48,102 bases of DNA from Flavobacterium sp. (GCF_025352425.1 NZ_JANXTI010000055.1:1-48102), one strand, 5' to 3'. Positions 34,316 through 43,009 are shown, numbered from the stretch's first letter. Made by a program: numbers and translations. The notes: generated by a model from the sequence alone, not told the origin.

Positions 34316-35650
34316 ATGACTATACCATCAAATAAAAAAGAACAATTGTTCAACAGTTTAAGCAAAGCCAATTCGACTTTCAACGATATTTATCCTGGTG
34401 ACCGAAGCGAGCGCCAGCCTGTGCATACCTTGTATGGCGGAGCAAACCTTTTTAAATCGGATGCACCAATCCTATTGGGACATCGTGCTTTGGAAATATT
34501 GGAAACGTATGCACCTAATCATGAAGTTTTTGGAAAGGCATTTGGTCTTACGGGCGGGACCGATTTCAGTAAACGCATTTATGATAAGGTCGTGGCGAAA
34601 TTAAAAACGGAGGCGATTGAAGATTTCCGTATTGATTTTGAAGATGGTTACGGAAACCGAAGCAATGAAGAGGAAGATGCAACGGCTGAATCTACAGCAA
34701 AAGAAGTTGCCAAAGGAATGGTCGCCAAAACGCTGTCACCATTTATTGGTATCCGAATCAAGCCATTTACCGAAGAAATGAAAGAAAGAGGTTTGCGTAC
34801 ATTAGACATTTTTGTTTCTACTTTAGTAAAGGAAACTGGCGGAAAATTGCCTGATAATTTTGTGGTTATGTTGCCAAAAGTTACTATTCCCGAACAACCT
34901 GAAACGCTTGCTAATTTCTTTACCATTTTAGAAGAAGAATTAGGTTTGGCAAACGGAACGTTGAAAATGGAAATGATGGTTGAAACTACACAGGCTATCA
35001 TGGACATTCACGGAACAAACCCGTTGTACCGATTCATAAAAGCGGCGCAAGGAAGATGTATCGCGATGCATTTTGGGACTTATGATTATACAGCCAGTTG
35101 CAGCATCACGGCAAAATACCAGGAAATGGATCATCCTGTTTGCGATTTTGCACATCACGTTACTAAAGTAGCTTTGGCACACACCGGAATTTGGCTGAGC
35201 GATGGCGCTACGAATACGATGCCTATCGGTCCGCACCGAGGTGAATTAACTACGCAACAAGAAAAAGAAAATATGGAAGTGGTTCACAGAGCGTGGAAAA
35301 AAGGATACGACCACATCCGTCATTCGTTATGGAATGGATATTATCAAGGCTGGGATTTAAATCCGGCACAGTTCCCAATGCGTTATGCGGCGGTGTATGC
35401 CTTCTTTCTGGAAAGCTATGACGATGCCGTTGACCGTTTGAAAACCTTTGTGGAAAAAGCAGCGAGGGCCACATTGATTGGTGATGTATTTGATGATGCC
35501 GCAACCGGACAGGGATTATTAAATTATTTCCTTCGTGCTTTAAACAGCGGAGCCATTACCGAAGAAGAAGTTTTAGCTACTGGATTGACTTTAGATGAAA
35601 TTCGTGGACGTTCTTTTAAGAAGATTTTGGAGAATAGGGCAGCAAAATAA
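34316..35650 (+). CDS. CitE/HpcH-HpaI-like aldolase of unknown reaction (DUF6986-like)
   Basis: The 444-residue protein (ATG 34316; a longer in-frame reading starts inside uraDH) belongs to the CitE/malate-synthase-like TIM barrel group. Metal-binding candidates are D107, E109 and D110 in FRIDFEDGYG and E223 in MEMMVETTQAI, matching the CitE-type DLEDA and IET motifs. It also has SFIGIRIKPF-like FIGIRIKPF, VVMLPKVTIPE, and AMHFGTYDYTA. The family resembles DUF6986 proteins often found beside allantoin genes, from memory. As last gene of the ureide operon it may cleave ureidoglycolate or use glyoxylate, for instance by condensation. The actual reaction is not known. Confidence 0.85.
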   Translation: MTIPSNKKEQLFNSLSKANSTFNDIYPGDRSERQPVHTLYGGANLFKSDAPILLGHRALEILETYAPNHEVFGKAFGLTGGTDFSKRIYDKVVAKLKTEAIEDFRIDFEDGYGNRSNEEEDATAESTAKEVAKGMVAKTLSPFIGIRIKPFTEEMKERGLRTLDIFVSTLVKETGGKLPDNFVVMLPKVTIPEQPETLANFFTILEEELGLANGTLKMEMMVETTQAIMDIHGTNPLYRFIKAAQGRCIAMHFGTYDYTASCSITAKYQEMDHPVCDFAHHVTKVALAHTGIWLSDGATNTMPIGPHRGELTTQQEKENMEVVHRAWKKGYDHIRHSLWNGYYQGWDLNPAQFPMRYAAVYAFFLESYDDAVDRLKTFVEKAARATLIGDVFDDAATGQGLLNYFLRALNSGAITEEEVLATGLTLDEIRGRSFKKILENRAAK

Positions 35651-35667
35651 TTTGCTTCATATAAAAG

Positions 35668-35696
35668 AAACCGCATTTAACTAATGCGGTTTTTTT
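35668..35696 (+). terminator. Terminator of the ureide operon
   Basis: Arms AAACCGCATT and AATGCGGTTT (10 bp) enclose a 5-nt loop. A T run follows, 18 bp after the last stop codon. Confidence 0.9.
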
Positions 35697-35738
35697 ATGT
35701 TTTACCCTTCGGAACACCAATAAATACAAGGGCTAAAT

Positions 35739-35848
35739 TTAATGCGGATAAACTAATCATTTTATGCGGATAAATCGAACGGTTTATGCTGATAAACTGA
35801 ACGGTTTATGCGGGTCAATTGAAAGAATGATGCGGATGGTTCGGAATT
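35739..35848. repeat. Five-unit 22-bp tandem array
   Basis: Units start at 35739, 35761, 35783, 35805 and 35827, each 22 bp. The best ones share TTTATGCGGATAAA or TTTATGCTGATAAA, and units 2 and 3 agree at about 18 of 22 positions. Unit core TTTAT-GCGG-ATAAA has dyad arms (TTTAT with ATAAA). Units 4 and 5 are more degenerate. It lies in a 357-bp gap between the ureide operon terminator and the small membrane protein gene, which otherwise holds only the promoter at 35938-35971. Confidence 0.8.
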
Positions 35849-35937
35849 ACGGATGTCTTTATTTCTCTTTAGCATGATTTATATTTTTGTGCTACCGAGT
35901 TACAAAAAAACGAGAATTATGTAACTATTATCCTAAA

Positions 35938-35971
35938 TTGCTGCTTTATTCAAATCTATAGGTTATATTTG
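35938..35971 (+). promoter_or_regulatory. Promoter of the small membrane protein gene
   Basis: TTG at 35938-35940 and TATATTTG at 35964-35971 are 23 bp apart. A TTG (35969) within the -7 element could be misread as a start codon. Confidence 0.6.
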
Positions 35972-36007
35972 GTTATCCGCAACAAACTAAAACCCGGACC
36001 CATCATT

Positions 36008-36181
36008 ATGAATAACCCTTCAGCACCAAAGAAAATTACTTGGATTATAGGATTGATTTGTGGTATACTTGGCATTATTGGACACTATGCCGATGTTCAG
36101 GTATTAAAACAATATGAGTACACGCTATTACTTGTCGGGTTCATTGTTTTGGCATTAGGAACTACTGTAAAAGGAATCTAA
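36008..36181 (+). CDS. 57-residue two-segment membrane protein, unknown function
   Basis: With the ATG at 36008 the product has 57 residues, begins NNPSAPKKITWIIGLICGIL, and has two membrane segments (about 10-28 and 37-55) joined by GHYADVQVLKQYEY. It ends VKGI. The upstream TTG at 35969 would lie in the promoter. Family resemblance is not recognised; it looks like common small membrane proteins of Bacteroidota. It is convergent to the DUF4256 gene. Confidence 0.7.
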   Translation: MNNPSAPKKITWIIGLICGILGIIGHYADVQVLKQYEYTLLLVGFIVLALGTTVKGI

Positions 36182-36202
36182 AAAGATCCTTCTACAAGTC
36201 AA

Positions 36203-36766
36203 TCAAACCGCCAACACTGCACGAAATCCTCTGGCAGCATAATACGATTCAGCTCCGTTGTGGTATAGAAAAACCGTATCATAACGTCGGTCACAAAACA
36301 GCGATCCCCCTAATTTTCTAATGGCTTCTGGGGTTTTTACCCAACTTGAAGTCTTTAAATCGAAGTTTCCTAATTGCTGTAAGTACCGGTATTGTTCTTC
36401 GTTTAGAAGCTCCACTCCCATTTCGGCCGCCGCATTCATAGCGCTGGCTTTTGGTTTGTGTTCCTTCCTTGAATCCAATGCCCGCTGGTCATAGCACAGA
36501 CTTCTTCGCTCTTTAGGGCTTTCATCCGAACAATCGTAGAAAATATATTCGTTTGTCTTTGCATCATAGCCAACAACATCTGGTTCACCACCGGTTTCCT
36601 CCATTTCGTTGAGCGACCAGAGCTTTTCTGGATTTGAATTTAACTTTGTTTCAACTTTTGACCAATCAATATTCGCATGACGTTTTTTATTTTTCTCAAA
36701 GCGTTCTTGCAATACTTCAATCAGTGCTGAAGATTGTTCTGTTGACAATTGCTTTTTATTTGCCAT
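36203..36766 (-). CDS. DUF4256 family protein coupled to xdhB
   Basis: From ATG 36766 the product has 187 residues, soluble, with no signal peptide. It starts ANKKQLSTEQSSALIEVLQERF and has KLWSLNEMEETGGEPDVVGYD, IFYDCSDESPKERRSLCYD and SWVKTPEAIRKLGGSLFCDRRYDTVFLYHNGAESYYAARGFRAVL as two regions. I recognise it as DUF4256, a family of unknown function. It starts 6 nt after the xdhB stop, so it is co-translated with xanthine dehydrogenase. A TTG two codons earlier is possible. Confidence 0.88.
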   Translation of the reverse strand: MANKKQLSTEQSSALIEVLQERFEKNKKRHANIDWSKVETKLNSNPEKLWSLNEMEETGGEPDVVGYDAKTNEYIFYDCSDESPKERRSLCYDQRALDSRKEHKPKASAMNAAAEMGVELLNEEQYRYLQQLGNFDLKTSSWVKTPEAIRKLGGSLFCDRRYDTVFLYHNGAESYYAARGFRAVLAV

Positions 36767-36772
36767 AGCCAA

Positions 36773-39022
36773 TTATGATTTTTTATACAAATCCATTAAA
36801 ACTTTCTCAGGAGTATAAGGCGCATTAACAGCCAAATCTGCATCAGGATTGAATGCTTTTACTGCGTTACGGATGGCAAAGTAAGCACCTATTCCATACA
36901 TCAACGGTGGCTCGCCTACTGCTTTTGATTTCTTTATTGCCAGGTCGTGGCCTTCTGATTCCAGATGTTGTATGTTGATTTGCTTCGGCACCGAATAAAT
37001 ATCGGGAACCTTATAGGTTGATAGCGCATTGGAAAGCAATCTTCCCTGATCGTTATAAACGATTTCTTCTAACGTCATCCAGCCAATTCCCTGCACCAAT
37101 CCACCTTCTATCTGACCATTGTCAATATCGGTATTCATACTTTTTCCGAAGTCGTGGACAATGTTCACGCTGTCAAAATCGTAAGTTCCTTTCAGGCAAT
37201 CAACCGTCACTTCAAGAATGGCGGTTCCGTATACATGGTATGCAAACGGATGCCCTTTTTCCTTGCTCTTATCGTAATTAATGATTGGCGTGGCATAATG
37301 GGAATGCTCACTTAACGCAACTCTCAGTACAAATGCTTTCATCACCAAGTCGGTCCAGCTGATCTCAGTAGCCTTCTCATTGGCAAAAACGAATTCATCA
37401 TTAAGCTGGATTTTATCCGTGTTCAGTTCCTTCTGTGCAACCATTACTAGTCTTCCCAACAAAGCATTGCACGCCATCTCCAAAGCTTTCCCGTTAAGGT
37501 CGGCTCCCGCACTGGCAGCTGTAGGTGAAGTATTCGCAATACGCAAAGTATTCGTCGATTCGATACGAACGCGAGAAGCCTTGATTCCGAAAGTCTGTGT
37601 CACTATCTGAAGCATTTTGGTATTGACGCCCTGCCCCATTTCTACCGCGCCGGTACTAACGACAACGCTTCCGTCATGGTAAATATGTACCATAGCACGT
37701 GCTTGGTTCATCATCGTATTGGTAAACGAAATCCCAAAACATATTGGTTGAATTGCCAATCCTTTTTTGAAACGTGTATTGGTTTTATTAAATTCAGCTA
37801 CCCTTGCTTTTTGAGTATCGTAGTCGTAGCTTTTCATACAAGTTTCCCATGTATTCCTCGCTTCCACTTGTTGCAATATTTGTCCGTAAGACAACTCATC
37901 GCCATCAACAACAAGATTTGCTTTTTGGATTACGGAAGGATTTACATCTAATGATTCGGCAGCTTTTACAATAGCAGCTTCAATGGCAAACTTTCCCTGC
38001 GGTCCGCCAAAACCACGGAAAGCGGTGTTTGGAGGTAAGTTGGTTTTACAGCTGTACGCTTTGGCAATAACATTCGGAACAAAATACGCATTGGTAGAAT
38101 GAAACAAAGTTCGCTCCATCACCGCAGGCGACAAATCGGCTGCTGCTCCCGCATTTTGATAATGGGTTACTTCGTAGGCAATGATTTTATATTCTTTGTT
38201 TAGTCCTATTTTGAAATCGGCTGAATAAGGATGTCTCTTTCCGGTCATGCGCATGTCGTCCATGCGGTGCATTGCCATTTTTACGGGTTTGTGTAAAAGC
38301 TGCGTTGCCAAGGCGACCATTACCGCCCATGGTGTAGCCTGATCCTCTTTTCCTCCAAAGCCACCACCCAAACGAACGGTATCTATTTCAACTTTGTGCA
38401 TTGGGATTCCAAGAACTCTTGCCACCATTCGCTGAACAGCAGTCGGACCTTGTGTAGATGATGATATTACGATGCTTCCGTCTTCTTTTGGACGAGCGTA
38501 CGCACCTTGTGTTTCTATGTATAAATGCTCCTGTCCGTTGACATCGCTTCTGCCTTCAAAAACGTGATCGCATTGTGCCCAGGCTGATGCTGTGTCTCCT
38601 AATGTGAATTGTCGCGGAGGCATTATCAGTTTGCCTTGTGCCTGCGCTACTCTTGGATCAACAATTACGGGTAATTCTTCGTAATCAACGGTAATCAATT
38701 TTGCTGCCTGACGGCAATGATGTTCGGATGTTCCAACAATTATGGCGATGACCTGTCCACGAAAGTGAACTTCGCCTTCAGCCAATAAGGGTTCGTCGGG
38801 AATGATTCCGCCAATTTGGTTTTCACCCGGAATATCTTTTGCAGTAATGATTGAAACAATTCCGTGACTGTTCAAGGCAGCTTTATAATCAACACTTTTT
38901 ATTTTGGCATGAGCCACAGTCGAATCAAAAGGAAGTGCATACAAAGTTCCCTGCAGTTCCTGAATATCATCGAGATAAATAGATTTTCCTTTAACGTGAT
39001 TATGTGCGTCTATATTAATCAT
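36773..39022 (-). CDS. xdhB: Xanthine dehydrogenase molybdopterin-binding subunit
   Basis: This 749-residue subunit holds the molybdenum site where hypoxanthine and xanthine are hydroxylated. Key stretches are GGGFGGKEDQATPWAVM, RMDDMRMTGKRHPY, FRGFGGPQGKFAIE, EMGQGVNTKMLQIV, and the catalytic Glu region AVGEPPLMYGIGAYFAIR. It is complete and of normal length. Its start overlaps xdhA by 4 nt. Cofactor would come from the operon at 22.4-28.9 kb via XdhC. Confidence 0.95.
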   Translation of the reverse strand: MINIDAHNHVKGKSIYLDDIQELQGTLYALPFDSTVAHAKIKSVDYKAALNSHGIVSIITAKDIPGENQIGGIIPDEPLLAEGEVHFRGQVIAIIVGTSEHHCRQAAKLITVDYEELPVIVDPRVAQAQGKLIMPPRQFTLGDTASAWAQCDHVFEGRSDVNGQEHLYIETQGAYARPKEDGSIVISSSTQGPTAVQRMVARVLGIPMHKVEIDTVRLGGGFGGKEDQATPWAVMVALATQLLHKPVKMAMHRMDDMRMTGKRHPYSADFKIGLNKEYKIIAYEVTHYQNAGAAADLSPAVMERTLFHSTNAYFVPNVIAKAYSCKTNLPPNTAFRGFGGPQGKFAIEAAIVKAAESLDVNPSVIQKANLVVDGDELSYGQILQQVEARNTWETCMKSYDYDTQKARVAEFNKTNTRFKKGLAIQPICFGISFTNTMMNQARAMVHIYHDGSVVVSTGAVEMGQGVNTKMLQIVTQTFGIKASRVRIESTNTLRIANTSPTAASAGADLNGKALEMACNALLGRLVMVAQKELNTDKIQLNDEFVFANEKATEISWTDLVMKAFVLRVALSEHSHYATPIINYDKSKEKGHPFAYHVYGTAILEVTVDCLKGTYDFDSVNIVHDFGKSMNTDIDNGQIEGGLVQGIGWMTLEEIVYNDQGRLLSNALSTYKVPDIYSVPKQINIQHLESEGHDLAIKKSKAVGEPPLMYGIGAYFAIRNAVKAFNPDADLAVNAPYTPEKVLMDLYKKS

Positions 39023-40452
39023 ATCAGGTCTTCCATTTTAATGATTTCAGGGAAAAGTGTGATGAAATGCGCGAAGAACAATTGGCGTCCCAATAATCTT
39101 TTATAGGCTTCCGTTCCGCGTGCGTCGCTGATTGGCGATAATTCTGTTTGCAGGATTTGCTCTGCTTCTTTTATCACTGGGACAGTGATTGATTTATTTA
39201 GAAGAAACTCTCCGGTCTTCGTCAAATATTTCGGAATAGGCCCTACTCCACCCATTGAAGCATGTGCTTCGGTGATGTTATTTCCATTTGTTGAAATAGA
39301 GATTGCCGAGTTCACACTTGCGATATCTAAATATTGTCGTTTACAAACTTTTTCGAAATTGAATTGCGTTTCGTTTACAGGAAGATCAAAAGCGATTTCG
39401 GTGATGATCTCATCTGCTTTTTTATCGAGTTGTTTATAGCCTAAATAGAAATCTTTCAGCATTACTTTTCGACTGACATTTGCCCTATTGTTCAAGGTCA
39501 ATTGTGCTTTCATTGCCAGAAGTATAATGGTGAAATCCCCAATAGGCGAACCATTGGCAATATTTCCGGCTATGGTTGCTATGTTTCGGATTGGTGTTGA
39601 CGAAAGTAATTTTAAATGCTTGTACCAATTTGGAATAGTTTCCAATAATCTGGCATTCTCCATCAAATCAGTAACGGTTGCTGACGATTTTAGAATACAC
39701 CTATTTCCATTAAAAGTAATTCCATTTAATTCACTTCTATCAAACAGGTAATCCAAATCATATTCATGCAAATCGTCATGTTTCTGAACGTATAAATCGG
39801 TTCCGCCACCTATTGGAATCTGGCTATTAGAACTGATATTTTGGATTTCCGCATGCGCGGAAATGACAAACGGTGTTTGAATTGCTTTTATTCTTTCTTC
39901 AATATCTAAAAAATAATCGGGAACAAACTCATTATTAACCAACCATGCCATTGAATCGTTTTGATCTTTTGAAACTAATTTAGTGGCTAATTGCGCCGAA
40001 GCTCTTTCAATAGTTTTGTAACCTGTGCAGCGACAAATATTTCCATCGATGGCACTGATTGCATTTTCCAATGTTGGTTCCGAACAGGTTAAGGCAAAGC
40101 CACACATTGAGTTTACAAAACCCGGCGTACAGAAACCACACTGCGTTCCCGAGCAATCAACCATTGCCTGTTGTGCCTGGTTTAATTTGTCTGGCAGGTT
40201 CAGGCCTTCCACGGTAACAACATGTTTCCCCTGAATGTTTGGCAGTGGCGTCAGACAAGAAGTGGCACTCATGTATTCGAGTTTTCCGTCTTTAATTGTT
40301 CCAATCAAAATTGTACAGGCACCACAATCGCCTTCTCGACAACCTATTTTTGTCCCGCGCAGGTTTTCGTCATAACGAACAAAATCAAGCAATGTTGTAC
40401 TTGCCGGCTTGTCGGTTTTGATGAGTTGGTTATTTAATATAAATTGAATCAT
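39019..40452 (-). CDS. xdhA: Xanthine dehydrogenase FeS/FAD subunit
   Basis: The 477-residue subunit carries two [2Fe-2S] clusters and FAD, and moves electrons from the Mo site to NAD+ or another acceptor. First cluster: C38, C43, C46, C66 (GCREGDCGACTIL, TSCLTPL). Second: the TQCGFCTPGF and NICRCTGYK motifs. The FAD domain has IPIGGGTDLYVQKH and TPIRNIATIAGNIANGSPIGD. It starts 15 bp after guaD and overlaps xdhB, so guaD-xdhA-xdhB form one operon. Confidence 0.95.
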   Translation of the reverse strand: MIQFILNNQLIKTDKPASTTLLDFVRYDENLRGTKIGCREGDCGACTILIGTIKDGKLEYMSATSCLTPLPNIQGKHVVTVEGLNLPDKLNQAQQAMVDCSGTQCGFCTPGFVNSMCGFALTCSEPTLENAISAIDGNICRCTGYKTIERASAQLATKLVSKDQNDSMAWLVNNEFVPDYFLDIEERIKAIQTPFVISAHAEIQNISSNSQIPIGGGTDLYVQKHDDLHEYDLDYLFDRSELNGITFNGNRCILKSSATVTDLMENARLLETIPNWYKHLKLLSSTPIRNIATIAGNIANGSPIGDFTIILLAMKAQLTLNNRANVSRKVMLKDFYLGYKQLDKKADEIITEIAFDLPVNETQFNFEKVCKRQYLDIASVNSAISISTNGNNITEAHASMGGVGPIPKYLTKTGEFLLNKSITVPVIKEAEQILQTELSPISDARGTEAYKRLLGRQLFFAHFITLFPEIIKMEDLI

Positions 40453-40467
40453 GCCGCTTTTTGGAAT

Positions 40468-40947
40468 CTAATACTCTATTTTGTTGATGTTTTCCGACCA
40501 TTTTCTAAAGGCTTCCAAAGCTTCTTCATTCATCATCTGGATGGTTTCCAACTTCCTGTTTTGATAAGGCAATTCCAATTCTTCATAAATAAACTGGTCG
40601 TCGAAATTGATATCGGCAGCATCTTTTTTGGTATTGGCAAAGTACATTCTGTCGGGTCTTGCCCAATAAATGGCACCAAGACACATCGGACAAGGTTCAC
40701 AGCTTGTATAAATTTCACATCCATCTAATTGAAATGTTCCTAATGCCGCACACGCATTTCTAATAGCTACCACCTCAGCGTGGGCAGTTGGATCATTTGT
40801 AGAAGTTACACTATTGGCGCCATGGGCAATGATTTTTCCGTCTTTTACGATTACGGCACCAAAAGGCCCGCCTTTGCCAGACACTACATTTTCAATCGAC
40901 AGGCGAATGGCTTCCTGCATAAATTCAGTTTGTTTTTTAGAACACAT
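40468..40947 (-). CDS. guaD: Guanine deaminase, cytidine-deaminase-fold type
   Basis: This 159-residue nucleoside/base deaminase has the zinc site H56-A-E58 and C86-P-M-C89 in TSCEPCPMCLGA. The length and end (RKWSENINKIEY) fit the GuaD type of B. subtilis. Guanine to xanthine is the likely reaction given its position in front of xdhAB. Another base is possible. It would feed the Mo enzyme encoded next to it. Confidence 0.9.
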   Translation of the reverse strand: MCSKKQTEFMQEAIRLSIENVVSGKGGPFGAVIVKDGKIIAHGANSVTSTNDPTAHAEVVAIRNACAALGTFQLDGCEIYTSCEPCPMCLGAIYWARPDRMYFANTKKDAADINFDDQFIYEELELPYQNRKLETIQMMNEEALEAFRKWSENINKIEY

Positions 40948-41077
40948 ATTGTTATAATAATATTTAAAATATACTTGAGTGCCTCAAAATTTTTGAAGCC
41001 AATAAAGATACGAATTGAAATGGTTTGGGAAAATGTTTTCTTGAAATTGTGATACTCGTAAAGTTCAGTTTAATCCA

Positions 41078-41107
41078 TAAAAAAAGGAAAACTTTCGTTT
41101 TCCTTTT
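41078..41107 (-). terminator. Terminator after tRNA-Thr
   Basis: An 11-bp stem (AAAAGGAAAAC with GTTTTCCTTTT) and a 4-nt loop are followed by a T run on the minus strand. It starts 3 bp after the tRNA. Confidence 0.85.
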
Positions 41108-41109
41108 GG

Positions 41110-41183
41110 AGCCGGCGGAGGGACTCGAACCCACGACCTGCTGATTACAAATCAGCTGCTCTAGCCAACTGAGCTACGCTGGC
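41110..41183 (-). tRNA. tRNA-Thr (anticodon UGU)
   Basis: The minus strand gives D arm TAGCTCAGTTGG, anticodon stem GCTGA/TCAGC with loop TTTGTAA, and T arm GGGTTCGAGTCCC. The acceptor stem GCCAGCG/CGCCGGC has one mismatch (A4-C69), and T50 faces T64; the rest pairs well. No CCA is taken as encoded. Confidence 0.93.
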
Positions 41184-41247
41184 GGCGTAATAGTTCTGCA
41201 AATATAGAAGTGAAATTTAATTCACCAAAACATTTTCTAACTTTTTT

Positions 41248-41517
41248 CTATGAAAGAGCGTTGATTTTTTCAACCAATTGATTTGCAGTTTGTTCTAAAT
41301 CTGAATTGATTTGCTTGAAATGCGCTTTTTTATTCTCTACGTTTTTTGCATTAACTTTTTCAATCAAACCGTCAAAAGACGTGATAGCTTCATCAATGAT
41401 AGCGTTTGTTTTTTCAGATGGCTTTCCTGAAGTTGTCATTTCATAAATGTAAACTGCTTCAATAATATCACCCAATACGAAGTTAATATCTTTCTTTAAA
41501 TTTCTAACACTTGGCAT
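41248..41517 (-). CDS. Conserved small helical protein, unknown function
   Basis: From ATG 41517 the product has 89 residues, starting PSVRNLKKDINFVLGDIIEAVYI. It is all-helical, charged, without membrane or signal segment, and ends with QTANQLVEKINALS. I recognise the general type as a Flavobacterial conserved hypothetical but not a domain. It lies between tRNA-Thr and manA; the upstream in-frame ATG at 41544 is less likely. Confidence 0.75.
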   Translation of the reverse strand: MPSVRNLKKDINFVLGDIIEAVYIYEMTTSGKPSEKTNAIIDEAITSFDGLIEKVNAKNVENKKAHFKQINSDLEQTANQLVEKINALS

Positions 41518-41571
41518 TTTCTTTAATTTTAAAATTTGGTGCAAAATTACACTAAATCTTTAGAAAACAAA

Positions 41572-42534
41572 CTACGAAATATAAATTTCTAAGATTGATG
41601 CTTTCCCTATAAGCTGAAAATCAGTCAAACTTGCCGGTACTAAAACGGTATCTCCTTTTCTATAACTGTAGTTTTCGCCGTCCGTTGTTAAACTGAATTC
41701 GCCATCTACGCACATATAAACAGTAAAGGATTCCCCGTGTTTGTATATTTTAGCGTGTCCGTCAAGCGGAATGAAATTCGTTGTAAAGTACTTGCAATTA
41801 ACCACTTCGTTGGAAATGTTTTCAATTTTAGAATAATTCTTTTGGGCTTCCAAAGTCTCGTAATTAATAGCTTCCAATGACAAATCAACATGGAGTTCAC
41901 GCTTATTTCCATTCGCATCTACCCTGTCGAAATCATAGATACGATAGGTTATATCAGATGTTTGCTGAATTTCGGCAACTACAATTCCGGCTCCAATGGC
42001 GTGAATGGTTCCTGTTGCCAGAAAAAAAACATCGCCTTGCTTTACTTTTTTGGTATCTAAAATAGCAACTATTGTTTTGTTTTGAATGTGTTTCAGGTAT
42101 TCTTCAGGAGACGATTTTTCTTTGAATCCAACAATCAATCTTGAATCAGTATCAGCTTGCATAACGTACCACATTTCGGTTTTACCAAAGGAATTATGGC
42201 GTTTTTTAGCCAATTCATCATTTGGATGTAATTGAATGGACAAATCTTCGCGGGCGTCGAGGTATTTGAAAAGCAACGGAAATTGTTTTCCGAATTGTTC
42301 GTAAACCTTGATTCCCAAAACCGCTTCGGGAAATTCATTTATCAATTCGTTTAATGATTTTCCTTTAAAAGCACCATTAGCAATTATGCTGACATCATTT
42401 TTCACCGTCGATATTTCCCAGCTTTCCCCGGTACTATCAGAAGTTATTGGTTTGTTGAGAAAAGTTTTCAACTTGGTTCCTCCCCAAATCCTGTCTTTGA
42501 AAATAGGTTCAAATTGTAACGGATATAATTTCAT
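41572..42534 (-). CDS. manA: Mannose-6-phosphate isomerase (type I, short form)
   Basis: The enzyme interconverts mannose-6-phosphate and fructose-6-phosphate. The 320-residue cupin protein starts YPLQFEPIFKDRIWGGTKL and has the zinc-site motif SIQLHPND with DELAKKRHN, plus FFLATGTIHAIGAGIVVAEIQQ. The C-terminal cupin part is YSYRKGDTVLVPASL. The length fits the bacterial short form. It may feed glycan and GDP-mannose synthesis. Confidence 0.94.
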   Translation of the reverse strand: MKLYPLQFEPIFKDRIWGGTKLKTFLNKPITSDSTGESWEISTVKNDVSIIANGAFKGKSLNELINEFPEAVLGIKVYEQFGKQFPLLFKYLDAREDLSIQLHPNDELAKKRHNSFGKTEMWYVMQADTDSRLIVGFKEKSSPEEYLKHIQNKTIVAILDTKKVKQGDVFFLATGTIHAIGAGIVVAEIQQTSDITYRIYDFDRVDANGNKRELHVDLSLEAINYETLEAQKNYSKIENISNEVVNCKYFTTNFIPLDGHAKIYKHGESFTVYMCVDGEFSLTTDGENYSYRKGDTVLVPASLTDFQLIGKASILEIYIS

Positions 42535-42556
42535 TTAGCTGGATTTTTAAACAAAA

Positions 42557-43009
42557 CTACATTGTTTTCAGGATTTCAAGCGCTTTATCGATATGTATTT
42601 TGCCCGAAGTACTGTCGAAAATCAATTGAATTATTCCGTTTTTATCGGCAACATACGTTGCTCTGCCTGGAATTAATCCGAAATAGTCATTTGGAACACC
42701 AAAAGCCATTCGTATTTTTTTGTCAAAATCAGAAAGCAAAATAAATGGTAAATTAAACTCATTAGCAAACGCCACATGCGACTTTAAAGTATCACCACTA
42801 ATACCAATAACTTCCGCTCCCAAAGCTTTAAAATCTTCATATTGATCACGAAAAGAACAAGCTTGTTCGGTACAAACTCGGGTATTGTCTTTTGGATAAA
42901 AATAAATTACAACTGGTTTCTTTCCAATAACTTCATTACTCTCAAACAAATTCCCATTGGTATCAATGCCTGAGAAATGTGGAACTTTATCTCCTAGATG
43001 CAATGCCAT
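42557..43009 (-). CDS. bcp: Peroxiredoxin, BCP/PrxQ type
   Basis: The 150-residue thiol peroxidase reduces H2O2 and organic peroxides. C46 is peroxidatic and C51 resolving in VCTEQACSFRDQY, the BCP C-x4-C layout. The usual TPGCT is TRVCT here. The start overlaps the queD stop by 1 nt (TAATG), so the two are coupled. Confidence 0.94.
   Translation of the reverse strand: MALHLGDKVPHFSGIDTNGNLFESNEVIGKKPVVIYFYPKDNTRVCTEQACSFRDQYEDFKALGAEVIGISGDTLKSHVAFANEFNLPFILLSDFDKKIRMAFGVPNDYFGLIPGRATYVADKNGIIQLIFDSTSGKIHIDKALEILKTM

Noticed and set aside
35739..35848. CRISPR-like repeats
   Set aside because: 22-bp units are directly adjacent with no spacers, and they are degenerate.
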